Below, in pieces: positions 1-11,183 of a stretch of 64,000 nt of DNA. Under the pieces are notes generated by a model. That model did no database searches. It was not told the DNA's origin and was given only the letters and a program-made list of their open reading frames with translations. Position numbers and translations under genes: made by a program. Source of the stretch: Hippophae tibetana (taxonomy: Eukaryota > Streptophyta > Magnoliopsida > Rosales > Elaeagnaceae); assembly GCA_037013495.1 (NCBI GenBank), contig CM072807.1, forward strand, positions 13,519,001-13,583,000, written 5' to 3'. The number at the start of each line of letters is the position of its first letter. Within the stretch, counting starts at the first letter, position 1.

Positions 1-2108
1 AAAATTAAAAGTTAGAAATGGTAGGCCCAATGGTAACGATTACTCTATTATATATCATAAGTTCATAATTATCGTCTATAAATGACATGATAAAACAATT
101 CGTTGAACCTAAAATGTAGTATTAGGTAATTTGAATGCATAAAACAATTATAATATGTAGATTTTTCAAATAGAAATTTCTTACTAATTATTAAATATTT
201 TAAATCAATTAAAATTATATTAAAATAATTGTTATATCCTTACATGTTTTGATATAATCATGACATCACACTATTTATTTCTAAAATATTTTCCATACAA
301 AAACTTCTTTAACCCAATACATCTAGTCTTCTTCTTCATCTTAAACTCAATCTCCCCCACCATCTCACTAATTATCAATATAAGTCTTAATATTTTGATC
401 ATTAAAAACTCATAATATTATAAATGAAACATATGTATATTAAAGATATAAAAAAAGAGAAAAATCTAAAAAAAAATTAAGTCAATAGTCAATTAGAATA
501 TTTCTATCTTACAATTTTTTTTTTCCTGTGAATTACTTTCAAATCATGAATAGGTATAGTCGGCCTTACTAAACTTTCTATAAGCAAAATGTTGGTAAAT
601 ATATTAAAGACATTAATAAATTCATCAATTTTTAGTAAAAAAATATTTTTTTTTCTAAATTAACAAGATCTGAAATAAAATAAAATTTAATTATTCTCGA
701 TCATTTTATGTGTGATTCATTATAAATAATTTTTGAATGATATAATAGCTTTTTCTGACTTCATTAACCATATAAGCCATGGGTGGAGCTATACGAGGGG
801 GTTAGGTGGAGCTATATGGGGGGCAAGGTGGGGCTATAGTCATCATCAAATATTTAACAAAAAATTAAATAATATTAAATAAATAGTTTATTTGTATTAA
901 TACATTATGTTTAATTTTTTTAAATACCTATTTTTGTATATTATTATATGTATTAATAATATTTAATAAATATGTGGACAAAATTGATATAAATAAATCT
1001 TAAATATAATGATTAAACATAGTTATTTTTATTCCAACTACAAATATTAATTAATTGTACACATAGAATTATAATAGTATATGTTATATAAAAATATTTT
1101 TTAAATTAATATAGTATAATCCAAAAATATTTTATATATTTAACTTTAATTCATGATAATAAAATACTAGTGTCAAATTTTATAAAAATAAAAATAAAAA
1201 AGAGCATAATTATAATTCATTCATATTTTTAAAGTTTCTCATTATTTGCTTAACTCTAAATTTTTATTTTTTCTAATATTATATTATTTCATATTTGATT
1301 TTAATACAATTTTTTAAATATTTTTCTAATAGTTTTTCATTTATTTTTATCACTACAATAAAATCCGTCTATTCAAGAAAACAAATGCAATAAGCATAAA
1401 CAAAAAAATATTTGTATTTGTTAGTATTTTATTTTTAACAATATATATTTTTAAATATACTCTTCAAATCCTAAATAATATTTTAATACATTTATTTTAA
1501 TTTTAGTTTTTAACATTTATAAATATATAATATAAATACTTATTAAATTATTATATTTTTATTTATGTTAATAATTTTCGTTATAATTTATTAACTTTAT
1601 ATTTTCCTTTAACAAATTTTTTTCTTTAATCGAAAAGATTTTACCATAACTATAAGCCTCTTATTATATTATATCATTATATATATATATATATATATAT
1701 ATTACTCTTAAATATTTAAGTATAATTTTCTATTTTATATAAAAAATATATACTTTATCTTCCCACAAAATATCTTTCCAACTCCACGATAAAAGCTGCC
1801 ATCTTCTATTTATTGGTGGACCTGCCAAAGTATCATATAAAATACCTTCACCCTCTAACTCGTTTCATGGTGATGCATATTTAATTCCTTCACAATATAA
1901 CTTCATACGACTTTTGTAATTCTTTATAATTCTTGTGGAGATTTGAAAAAAAGAGAAAAGAATATAATATATATAATCCCTTCTAATAAAAGATAAAACA
2001 ATCAATTTTTGTTTTCTTCAAGTTGCAGTGATAATAATCAAATAACAAGAATGAATATGAATAAATGAATTAAAGAAATATTAAGGTATGAACAGATATG
2101 CTAAATAA
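1..2108. other. AT-rich intergenic DNA
   Basis: No coding region could be supported here. It contains an (AT)n tract at about 1679-1701 and a short G-rich triple repeat near 783-838. The right end probably includes the 3' UTR of the bZIP gene whose stop codon lies at 2109-2111 on the minus strand. Confidence 0.6.
783..838. repeat. G-rich short tandem repeat, 3 copies
   Basis: Three imperfect copies of a unit of about 22 bases, each built on GGTGGAGCTATA followed by a G run, stand out from the surrounding AT-rich DNA. The origin is unknown; such patches can be remnants of transposon ends. Confidence 0.55.
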
Positions 2109-5100
2109 TTAATAGAGAGATGAGCTAGTGCGTCGCAATTGGTATTTGGGCATGGAAGTCTCTTCTGAAGATAACAGTATGTTCATCTCCTGCAACCAAA
2201 AAATTTTAAATAGTTGATTTATAACTCTTCTTCTTACAACAACTTGGAATTTTTCACATACAAACGCTTCATGTCCAGTCATATAACTTTCCAAGTTGTT
2301 ATACAATTGTAGAACTAGACAAAAAGTCGTCTTCAACGAGACTTATTTTCATCGGCTTTTAAGTCATAGTATTCAAATTATACCAACTATCAATCAAAAA
2401 TATGGAAAGATATTATCATAATATTTTTTAAATGATAAATTTAATAAATAATAATGGTATTAAAGTGTAATTAATTATATATATAGAATAATAAATAAAT
2501 AAAAACTATACAAAAAGTAGGCTTTTGTTAAAAAAAAAAATATAAACTAGAAAGTGTGTATGTAGTGTAATTTTCACTAGATAAAGACAAGAGAGGAACT
2601 ATTATTCATTCGAGAGAGATCACTACACAACCTCAGTACTTATAACTTAGTACATAATAGGTTATAATATAACTCTTCCTATCTAAAACAACATAGTTAT
2701 TAGAAGGAGAGCAAGTAAACCAACCATTCTAATTACACTTCAAAATGCTAAATGTCCAACAAGTGCTTTTTCAATAGAGCGAAAATAAAAAAGCCAACCA
2801 ACATACACTTAATTACGAAAGCTAATATAGACACCACCTCATAAGTAAAATACACACACAGAATACAGCCAATAATATCTAACATTATCACAAACACAAC
2901 TTCATGAAAGAACAGCTTAAAACTTTGCCTCCTCACATGCTACTGTCCAGTAACACCCCATAGCAAAACAAAAGACAAGCTATCTAGCACACAGTATAAC
3001 ACTAGGTCATGCTACAAATCAAACGCAAACAAAATAAAACCTAACAAAACTGAGAACATTGAAGCAAAAAAATCACCAAAAAGCAAAGTAACTATCAACA
3101 AACATCACAAAACAACAAGCTTAGCCTAGCAAACCACCAGCAAGGGTAGCAGAGTTGAGAGCCTGCAAATTGGAGAACTCTTCCACCTGGTTAGACCATC
3201 TTCACAGTCGGCCAAGGTGCTCTTTGCAAAGCCATTGGAGCAATCAAGGACCTTAAGCTTATGGCCTCTCTTCTTTGTTCAATCTCGTTAGAACAACCTT
3301 CATCAAAGTATTATGAATCACATGACAATTATTCATTGCTCGAGCACCAATTTTCAACTCTATTGACTCCTACTCTTCATTGATTAGATCTTCAATTTCA
3401 AATATTAATTCAAAATTATCCAAACTAGCCCACACATCTTCCATATGTTAGAAAATTATGAATTAAAAATTGTTAGAAACGGTTCTATATTTAATTTCCA
3501 TTTTATCTCTTCATCTTCAATTTCCGTTTCTGTCGGTTCTCTTCAGTTTCAATTTTCAATTTCTTAATTTTTCCTTTAAAGCTTTGCTTGCTCTACTTCT
3601 TTTAAGAAAATCTTTTAATTTTCTGTTTTATTTTCTTTATTACAAAAAAGTTTTTAATTTTCCGTTTTATTCTCTTTATTACAAACTTTTTGGTTGTTAT
3701 TTTTATTATATATATAAAGGGAGAAACAGAGAACGGAAAAGTAAAAAAAGAAAAAGAAATAGAGCTGAGCAAAGGGAAGAAAAAACAAAGAGAAAAGAGA
3801 GCAGAGTAGAGAAGAAGAAAGAAATAAAAAAAAAAAGAAAAAAAGAAAGAAAGAGAAGAGAAGATAAGGAAAGAGAAAAGAAAAGTACGGTAATAAATTT
3901 TTTTATTATATAAAGTTAAGTTATTTCCATAAAGTTTAGATAATTAAAATTATAATAAATTATAATTTAAGTTTATTATTATTTAATTATTATATTTTAA
4001 GAGATAAAATCTCAAGTATATTATGAGATGAACATGTCTCAACTATTTATTTTATTTAAATTTTATAATATTTATAATTTATATATATATATATATTTAT
4101 ATTTGTGTATTTTTAATTTTAATAAAATATTTTTATTCTTAAACTTGTTTATCTATGTATTATTTCTTACATCTTAAGATAATTTTTTCCCTAATTTTTT
4201 TGGACAAACAAATACAAAATGTTTTTAACAAATATTGTGGGACAAATATGTTATTCATAACAATTGATAAGTACAAGGCCAAGCTTATAATTAAGGGATA
4301 CAAACAATGATATGACCTTGATTACGTTGATACTTATTCTCTTGTGATGAGAATAACATCCATAAGGATGATAATTGTTCTTGGAATACATCAAATAGAT
4401 GTAAAGACAGCCTTTTTAAATGGAGAGTTAGATGAAAAAATCTACATAGATCAACTCAAGGGTTTTTCATTCATAGGGAAAGAAGGAAATGTTTGTAAAT
4501 TGGTGAAGTATTTATATGGCTTGAAACAAGCATCAAAACAGTGGCATAAATTTTTTTTAATAATGTCATGAGAATAATGGCTTTAAAATCAACGAATATG
4601 AGAAATGTGTATATGTCAAGGACAAAGAAGATGGTTATGCTATCTTATGTCTTTACGTTGATGACATGCTAATTGTGGGTATTAGTGATCAAATGATAAA
4701 ATCTATTAAGTCTATGTTAAATTCAAGGTTTGATATAAAAGACATGGGCCTACTGATGTAATTTTGAGAATTAAGATATGAAGGATATTAAGTGGTCTCA
4801 TTCTAAGTCAATTTCATTATGTTGACAAAATACTTAGAAATTCAGCAAGGGTGATTCCGGAATTGTGAGAACACCAGTAGATGTAAATCTACACCTATCT
4901 AAGAATAAAAGTGAGAGTATGTCTCAACTAGAATATTCTAAAGTGATAGGAAGTCTTTTGTACTTAATGAGTTATATGAGATCAGACATAACTTATGTTG
5001 TAATCAAACTAAGTAGATATATTAGTAATCCAGGATCTGAACACTAAAATATTTTTACAAGACTACTTAGATACTTAAGATATGCACGTAGCTATATATT

Positions 5101-8100
5101 ACACTACACAAGATATTCAGATGTATTAGAAGGATAAAGTGATGCAAATTGGATATCTGACATGAAAGACTCAAAGTCTACCAGTGGATATGTGTTCATA
5201 CTAGGTGGTGTAGTTGTTTCATGGAAGTCCTCTAAACAGACATGCATTGCTAGATCTACGATGGAATCTGAGTTCATCGCTTTGGATAAATATCGTGAAG
5301 AAGCTAAATAGTTACATAATTTTTTCGAGGATATTCCTAAGTGGGTGGGGCTTGTACCTACAATTTGCATCCATTATGATAGTCAATCTGCTATTGGCAG
5401 GATACAAAATAATATGTACAATGGTAAATCTCGAAATTACATCATAAACATAATACTATTAGATAATTACTCTCAACTGGAGTTATCTCTATTGACTATG
5501 TGAAGTTAAATGATAACGAGGAATGAGACTGAAGCCCATGAATAAATAAGGATTTACAAAGGAAACCTAACCTATTTGATTGGAGATCCTAAGATCTAGG
5601 TTCAAAGAGATAACCTAACTGTAAATACTTAGTAAGATCACTTTGGAGGTTTATGCTCAAGTCCATTCCTATGATGAAAACATTGATATCCTGTAAGATA
5701 CATGGTAAGTTAAGGATTTTAATGATTCTTATGAAGACAATATCGAGCTAAGTATGTAGGTTACTCTTTATGGATTACCTTTAAAGATAAGAGATCACCT
5801 ATGTAAACGAGGAATGAGACCACTTCAAAAGAGAATTGTATAGGGTTCAATTCTTTAGAGACTCTCACAAAACCAGGCACTATGTGAAGTCAAATGATAA
5901 CATAACAAATCCCTTAACTAAGAGGTTAAATTTAGAGTTAGTTGATAAGTCATCGAGAATAATAAGACTGAAGCTCATGAATAAATAAGGATTTATAAAG
6001 GAAACCCAACCTATTTGACTGGAGATCCCAAGATCTAGATTCAAAGAGATAACCTAATTATAAAGACTTAGTAAGATCACTTTGGGGGTTTACCCTCAAG
6101 TCCATTCCTATGATGAAAACAGTGATACCCCGGAAGATACAAGGTAAGTTAAGGATTTTCATGATTCTTATGAAGATAATATTGAGCGAAATATACGGGT
6201 TACTCTTTGCGGATTATTTTTAAAGATAAAAGATCACATATGTGAGCGACGAGTGGGACCACCTCAAAAGAGAATTGTATAGGACTCAATTATTTAGAGA
6301 TTCTCACAGAACCAGACATATCCCCATAGCCAAAACGAATATAATAGTGAGAACTGAATTATATCAGGAAATAATATTTTGTGAAGTATGTCATCGCTTA
6401 TATAAATGACAAAACAGTTTAAAAACATCGTGTTTACTAATAAGTCAATAAGGTAAATATACTTTCACAAATGAATGTTCAAAGGGTAATACCTACCTAT
6501 TCGTTGAATTCTATTTTTGTGTCAAAATTTGATTTAAAATCTGTCAATTTTTATTCATGTGGGGATTGTTAGAAATGATTCCGTATTTAATTTTTATTTC
6601 TATCTCTTCATCTTCAATTTTCGTTTCTATTTTTTCTTTTCATTTCAATTTTCGATTTCTTAATTTTTTTAAAGCTTTGCTTGCTCTATTTTCGTTAAAA
6701 AAGCTTTTAATTTTTCGTTTTATTCTCTTTATTATGAACTATTCTATTGTTATTCTCATTATATATATAAAGAGAGAAATAGAGAACATAAAAGTAAAAA
6801 AAGAAAAGAAATAGAGCTAAGCAAAGAGAAGAAAAAAAAAGAGGAAAACAAAGTTGAGCAAAGCAGACAAGAAGAAAGAAAGAAAGAAAAAGATAAGAGA
6901 AGAGAAGAGAAGAGAAGAGAAAAAAAATTGTATTTTTTTTATCTAGAATTAAGTTTCTAATGGAATAATAAAATGTGTTGTATGCTTATTATTATTCAAT
7001 TGTTATATCTTAAGAGGTAAGTGAAAAAATTATCTTAAAAACACTGTGTAATACACAAATCTCGATTATTTATTTTATTTAAATTTTATATTTATAATTT
7101 ATACATATATTTATATATTTCTAATTTTAATAAAGTAATTTTATTATTAAATTTGTTTGTTTAGTATTATTTCATACCCCATATCTAACCATATTTTTTT
7201 GTAACAAGAAGCAGAGTAAAAGGTAGAAAAAAAAAGGATCTGTAAAAGTTTGGAATCCAAAATGATTAAGAAAGTCCAATCAAAGCAGATTGAAAAAGCC
7301 TAATTCTAATCAAAAGAATCAAAATAAAAATAGACCGAGAAACTAAGCAATTAGAAGCAACAAATGATGGAATGAAAAATAATGATAACAGATCAATGAC
7401 AACAAAGCAAACAAGAGAGAAAGGAAAACACTCCTGGTGATATATAAAAAGCCGAAGGATCATGAGAGATTGCAAGAGGAAAGCACCAAAGCATGTTAGC
7501 TCATCGTGATATAGAGTAGTCAAGCCACACCCATTACAGACATCTCGCACCGGACAACCACATAATAGCGATCAAAACACCCAAACCAGTAAGCACAAGT
7601 CATAGGGAAAGAATTCTAAAACATGTTATAGAATTTGTATGTATCTTCTACAAGATTAATACTACCTTTTGGTAACCAAGTGAAGAATAAACTGTATAGC
7701 TACCTTTTGCTTTTTGAGGCAACCATTAAGTTCCTTTAAGTGGACTACTTGTTGCTCCAATTGATTAGTATAAGCCTATAACATCATCAAAACATATAGA
7801 AAGTTAAATTATAAACCATAAATTCATTAGTAGTTTGAAACATTGCCAAAAGAACTCAATTACTAACCTGTTTCTTTGCCCTCGATCTCGCAGCCGATTC
7901 TCGATTCTTGATCATTCTCTTCTGTCTTCTCTCAATTGTTTTATTCATTACATCATCTGAATTTCTCTTCCTCTTCTCTGCTACTGATTTCGAATTCGAA
8001 GAAGAAGAGGCAGACATAACTCGATTAGGCATTGACATAACCAACTGATGATTTTCTGAGTAATTACTAACATCCGAAGCCGAATTATCAAACACTTGTT

Positions 8101-8686
8101 CAGAAAAAACTTGATTATCATGATAATTATTCGAATCTAAAGTATTAGTAGTAGTAGACATTCCTTGTTGTTGCTGTTGTTGTTGTTGTTCAATTTGAAA
8201 CTGAAACCAATCTTCTTGTTGTGAAAACAAAACAGGCATTGGATCAATTGGCTGAGCTTCAATACTATTACTACACATAACATGATTTTGATGTCTAATA
8301 TTATTAGTTACAATACCGGTATGAACTTCCTCAAGTCTCATTTCTTCAAGTGTTAATTGTTCTTGTTGATGATGAATTTCGTTCCAAATATCGCCGATGG
8401 TTTTCTTTCTCAGATCTTCATTATTCAAATGGAAATTATCAAGGCGAGGTGAAATAGGGAAGGAAGAAGAGGAAGGGTTTTGTAGAAATTGCATTTCTTC
8501 AAATGATATAACAACTCTAACAAACTCATCAAAGTTCATGTTATTCAAAGGTTTACCTATATTTCTCATGAATTGATTCTGAAACTCATTCAATGTGAGA
8601 TGGAACAGAGATGACTCTTGTTTAACAAGAGGCATAATTTGTGATCCTTGTGCTTCATTTGAAGACACAATACTACTATCATCCAT
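2109..8686 (-). CDS. ABI5/AREB-type group A bZIP transcription factor
   Basis: Predicted coding exons on the minus strand are 8686-7868, 7775-7704 and 2189-2109, giving 323 aa. Residues 25-38 (core LTLNEFQN), 49-60 ([11 protein letters not shown]) and about 97-121 (TIGDIWNEI, then [11 protein letters not shown]) match the conserved N-terminal phosphorylation-type blocks of ABI5/ABF/AREB proteins. A poly-Q run follows near residue 165. The basic region is at 248-273 (core [13 protein letters not shown]). The leucine zipper at 274-297 has leucines at 279, 286 and 293. The C-terminus carries QLRRTSS, the family's conserved phosphorylation/14-3-3-type motif. Both splices are phase 0 with GT/AG ends (CAG|GTTAGT; TATAG|GCT; AAG|GTAGC; GCAG|GAG). 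By family it should bind ABRE (ACGT-core) promoters in the nucleus in ABA and seed or stress responses. It is oddly short, lacks the usual second serine-rich spacing, and has a 5.5-kb second intron containing a retroelement. The last exon's assignment rests on the motif and phase. Confidence 0.85.
3471..4171 (+). repeat. 5' LTR of the intronic copia element
   Basis: Begins TGTTAGAAAC and matches 6567-7174. A TATA-like box (TATATATATAAAG) is at about 3707-3718, followed by a purine-rich stretch of roughly 170 bases (3720-3890) in the transcribed part. The long open frame over this stretch, rich in Lys, Arg and Glu, is a by-product of the purine bias. Confidence 0.8.
4260..5960 (+). pseudogene. 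Copia reverse transcriptase-RNase H remnant
   Basis: Translation across at least three frames and several stops gives copia RT landmarks: [13 protein letters not shown] near 4270, [15 protein letters not shown] at 4390-4434, [13 protein letters not shown] at about 4510, and the catalytic block [10 protein letters not shown] at 4651-4680. RNase H landmarks follow: [20 protein letters not shown] near 5140-5200, [18 protein letters not shown] near 5220-5275, and [10 protein letters not shown] near 5380. The C-terminal [15 protein letters not shown] is read near 5880-5930. Frameshifts and nonsense codons make it inactive. Confidence 0.85.
5526..6330 (+). repeat. Tandem duplication of about 440 bp inside the copia element
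   Basis: The block starting GACTGAAGC at about 5527 and ending near 5878 recurs starting at 5966 and ending near 6317. The offset is a constant 439 bases at both ends of the block. The junction between copies holds the RNase H C-terminal sequence (5881-5955); the first copy has a gap of about 55 bases at the corresponding upstream position. Confidence 0.8.
6567..7174 (+). repeat. 3' LTR of the intronic copia element
   Basis: Begins TGTTAGAAAT right after the polypurine tract and matches 3471-4171 with many substitutions and indels, suggesting an old insertion. The purine-rich stretch recurs at about 6770-6930. Confidence 0.8.
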
Positions 8687-9534
8687 TGAATATTAATTAA
8701 CAAACTATATAAAGAATTGAAGTGAATAAATAATAATAAAGGTCTAATATATATAAATATGATGATGAGGACACATTGTAAAACCTTATTGATATCAGAT
8801 AGTGAGTAAATTATTGATAAAAGGAAAAGTCACATTATAAAAAATGTGAAGGACTAATGTATGTAATGATGAGAAGAGATAAGGAGTGATAAGTACTAAT
8901 AATAGTTAGGAGAGCCGCAAAAGAAAGAAGAGGAAGGTGATTATGTAAATGATCATCTGATCGATGGTGATTTGTTGGAGAGATCCTACTTTTAGTGGGA
9001 GAGTGAGGAAGAAAGAGGTATTTGTTAATGTCAAAAATTGCACCTGATTTTCATGCTACTTAGGTGGAAATTAGAGATGAGGATCTATCTACACTTATTA
9101 GGTCTAACTTTAAGTCCTTTTAGCAAAAAAAAAAACATTTTTTGTATAAAGTAAAAAACTTATGTTTTTTTTTAAGAAATTAAAGAATAAAATCATATGA
9201 ATAAGTTAGTTATATAAATGTGTTTTTTTTAAAGAATTGTGTGTTCGGTATTTGTTATGGTCAACTATAAAATCGAGTCTTAGCAAAAAAAAAAACCATC
9301 AATTATAGAAAGAGTTGAACACTACCCTTTATGACAGTTTTAGGCGAGTCCTTTCCATTGTTAATCTATTGGGCTTTCTCATATCATCCGGACCCACACT
9401 AATAATGGGCTTCATTTGGGATTATAAATTGTATGTCATCGGTCATTACCATTCTCGAGTTAGAATAAAACATCCTAACTGCAAAAAAAAATAATAACAT
9501 ATTTATTAATTTTACATCATTTTAAAAAATAAAA

Positions 9535-9590
<56 letters not shown>

Positions 9591-10000
9591 TATTAAAAAA
9601 ACTTTAAATTTAATCGGCTTAAAATTTAGAATTTATGATTTAGTGTTTATAAATTAAAAACTATTAAAAAGATATTACTAGAGAGTGATGTTTTTATTTT
9701 TTTCAAAATATACCTTAATTATTGATTTATATTTTTATCCATTTTATTTTTTATTATGAATAACATTTACATTAACCTCAATCTCTTTTATAAGCGTTAA
9801 TAAAAAGCTCTGTACACACATTCACGTATATATATATATATATTATTTAAATCTTAAAAGTTTAAACAGTAAGGAAAGCATATCAGATTTTATTAATAGA
9901 AACTATAGAAAACTAGCACATCAGATTTTATTAATAGAAACTATGGAAAACTAGAACTTGAGATCACCTCTTTCAACAACTTTACCGTATGTCCAGCCAC
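8687..10000. other. Probable bZIP promoter and intergenic DNA
   Basis: This is upstream of the minus-strand ABI5-like start codon at 8686-8684. A TATA-like string on the minus strand lies near 8738-8760. A (AT)n microsatellite spans about 9543-9587. A 38-base tandem pair (TCAGATTTTATTAATAGAAA core) starts at 9883 and 9921. No gene was seen. Confidence 0.5.
9883..9956. repeat. 38-bp tandem duplication
   Basis: TCAGATTTTATTAATAGAAA followed by CTAT-GAAAACTAG occurs at 9883 and again at 9921, with one internal difference. This looks like a recent slippage-type duplication. Confidence 0.75.
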
Positions 10001-10019
10001 AATGATAACCATATAATTT

Positions 10020-10425
10020 ATACTCCTGGTAGCGATAGGTAAAAAAATCACGGGTTCAGTTTTTAACCGATAAATTTCGGAAACGTAGACGATTTTGAAT
10101 AAAAACCAAACATGAAACAACGGGTACGGTTTGGTTATAATTATACTAAAAACCATACCCGTACGTACCCTAAATTAATTATATTTAATTTATTAAATTA
10201 TAAATCGAAAATTAATTATATATATATTTAATAAATTTAATTATATATTTTTTTATTTTTTAGTTTTTTTATAACCGCCCGAACCGTTATCCACGGGTAA
10301 AAAACCATCCCCAAATCGTAACGATTTTCGGGCGGGTTCAAATATATGTTTTATAATTCGGTTCGGGGATGGTTATATCAAAAATCGTCTACGCCCGTCC
10401 CAGTGCCCATTTCTAGTCCTAGATC
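10020..10425. mobile_element. GC-rich inverted-repeat (hAT/MITE-like) element
   Basis: A perfect 13-base inverted repeat (CGTAGACGATTTT at 10084-10096; its complement at 10381-10393) brackets an AT-rich centre. Further inward are CGGG/GGTT-rich arms (CGGGTACGGTTTGGTTAT near 10118; GGGATGGTTAT near 10365). The arm composition resembles plant non-autonomous elements with ends of the GGGCACGGG type. No transposase is present. Outer ends and target duplication are uncertain. Confidence 0.5.
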
Positions 10426-10599
10426 GATAACAAAAAAGAAAATTTCTTTGCTATCTCAATTTCAATTTTCTTATACTAAAACACCATCAAGAACCCAACA
10501 TTCACCTTGCTTATTAATTATAGTAATAACTGTTGTTCCAATAATGTGTACCAGTAACAAGAAAAAAATATATAAATAAAGGTATTCAACAAAGAGAGA

Positions 10600-11015
10600 A
10601 AAAAAAGTCAAAAATACTAAGCTAGAATTACCATGAAGAATTCATTATTTCCTTCTATAAAAGGCTTTAGCCTTAATCTCAATTGAGATATAGAACAAGC
10701 TGAGAGAAAAAGAAAACATAAAGTCTTAACAGAAAATTTTCTTAGAGAAGAAAATTTAGAGCCTGAAGTTTTACCTACAAATTGAAGATACATATTTATT
10801 GTATTTTTGTGAAAGATTCATCTAAAGATGAAGTATGTAATATCATCTTATTATAGTGGAAGTTTTAAGTGGCTTACGAGTCACATGATTGTTACTTTCA
10901 TTTTGGAATGTTTTTCACGCTAAAATCTTTGGTGTTATTTTTGTTCTATTTTGATTTGGGAAATTATCCTAGGTTTCTAAAAAAATAATTTTACACCCAT
11001 CCATTTTTTCCAACA
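10600..11015 (+). repeat. 5' LTR of the + strand copia element
   Basis: The LTR is inferred from a TATA box (CTATAAAAGGC at 10655-10665), a terminal CCAACA ending at 11015, and the primer-binding site right after it. The left limit is a guess, because no second LTR is available for comparison. Confidence 0.5.
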
Positions 11016-11031
11016 AAGTGGTATAAGAGAC
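11016..11031 (+). other. Primer-binding site (initiator tRNA-Met type)
   Basis: AAGTGGTATAAGAGAC resembles the copia consensus TGGTATCAGAGC with two differences. It directly follows the presumed LTR end. Confidence 0.7.
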
Positions 11032-11183
11032 TAGGTTCTATTTGAACGAGTACTGTTCACCAAGACTATTCCCATATATGGACTATTCTGTCGGTAGGTA
11101 CTATTTACAAACACTATTCAAAAAGTACTATTCATCGTTGGAAAAGTACCAAGTTCAACAAAATCTGTTGATTGATGATTCAA

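Larger units (their letters stand above)
3471..7174 (+). mobile_element. Ty1-copia LTR retrotransposon remnant in a bZIP intron
   Basis: Two similar LTRs (about 3471-4171 and 6567-7174) flank an interior that starts abruptly in reverse transcriptase. The 5' interior (primer-binding site, gag, protease, integrase) is deleted. A polypurine tract (ATGTGGGGAT) sits just before the 3' LTR. LTRs begin TGTTAGAA. The right-hand end is fixed only by the last shared bases, and no clear target-site duplication was seen. The element cannot move itself. Confidence 0.85.
2190..7703 (-). other. Intron 2 of the ABI5-like bZIP gene, 5.5 kb
   Basis: The donor is AAG|GTAGC at 7703 and the acceptor is TTGCAG ending at 2190, on the minus strand. 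The intron separates the zipper exon from the QLRRTSS exon. A complete LTR-to-LTR copia remnant at about 3471-7174 lies inside it, antisense to the gene. Flanking intron DNA at 2190-3470 and 7175-7703 shows no other coding sequence. Confidence 0.75.

Noticed and set aside
2109-2336. Reading the 75-codon frame as a separate small gene
   Set aside because: Only its last 26 codons resemble a protein (QLRRTSS end). They follow a good acceptor in the right phase, so it is the terminal exon of the bZIP gene.
3470-3913. 147-codon Lys/Arg/Glu-rich open frame
   Set aside because: It lies within an LTR and results from a purine-rich tract. The first part is Phe/Leu-rich low-complexity sequence and no homologue is recognised.
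7266-7550. 94-codon minus-strand frame inside the bZIP intron as an alternative last exon
   Set aside because: It has no similarity to group A bZIP C-termini, while 2109-2189 has the diagnostic motif and phase.
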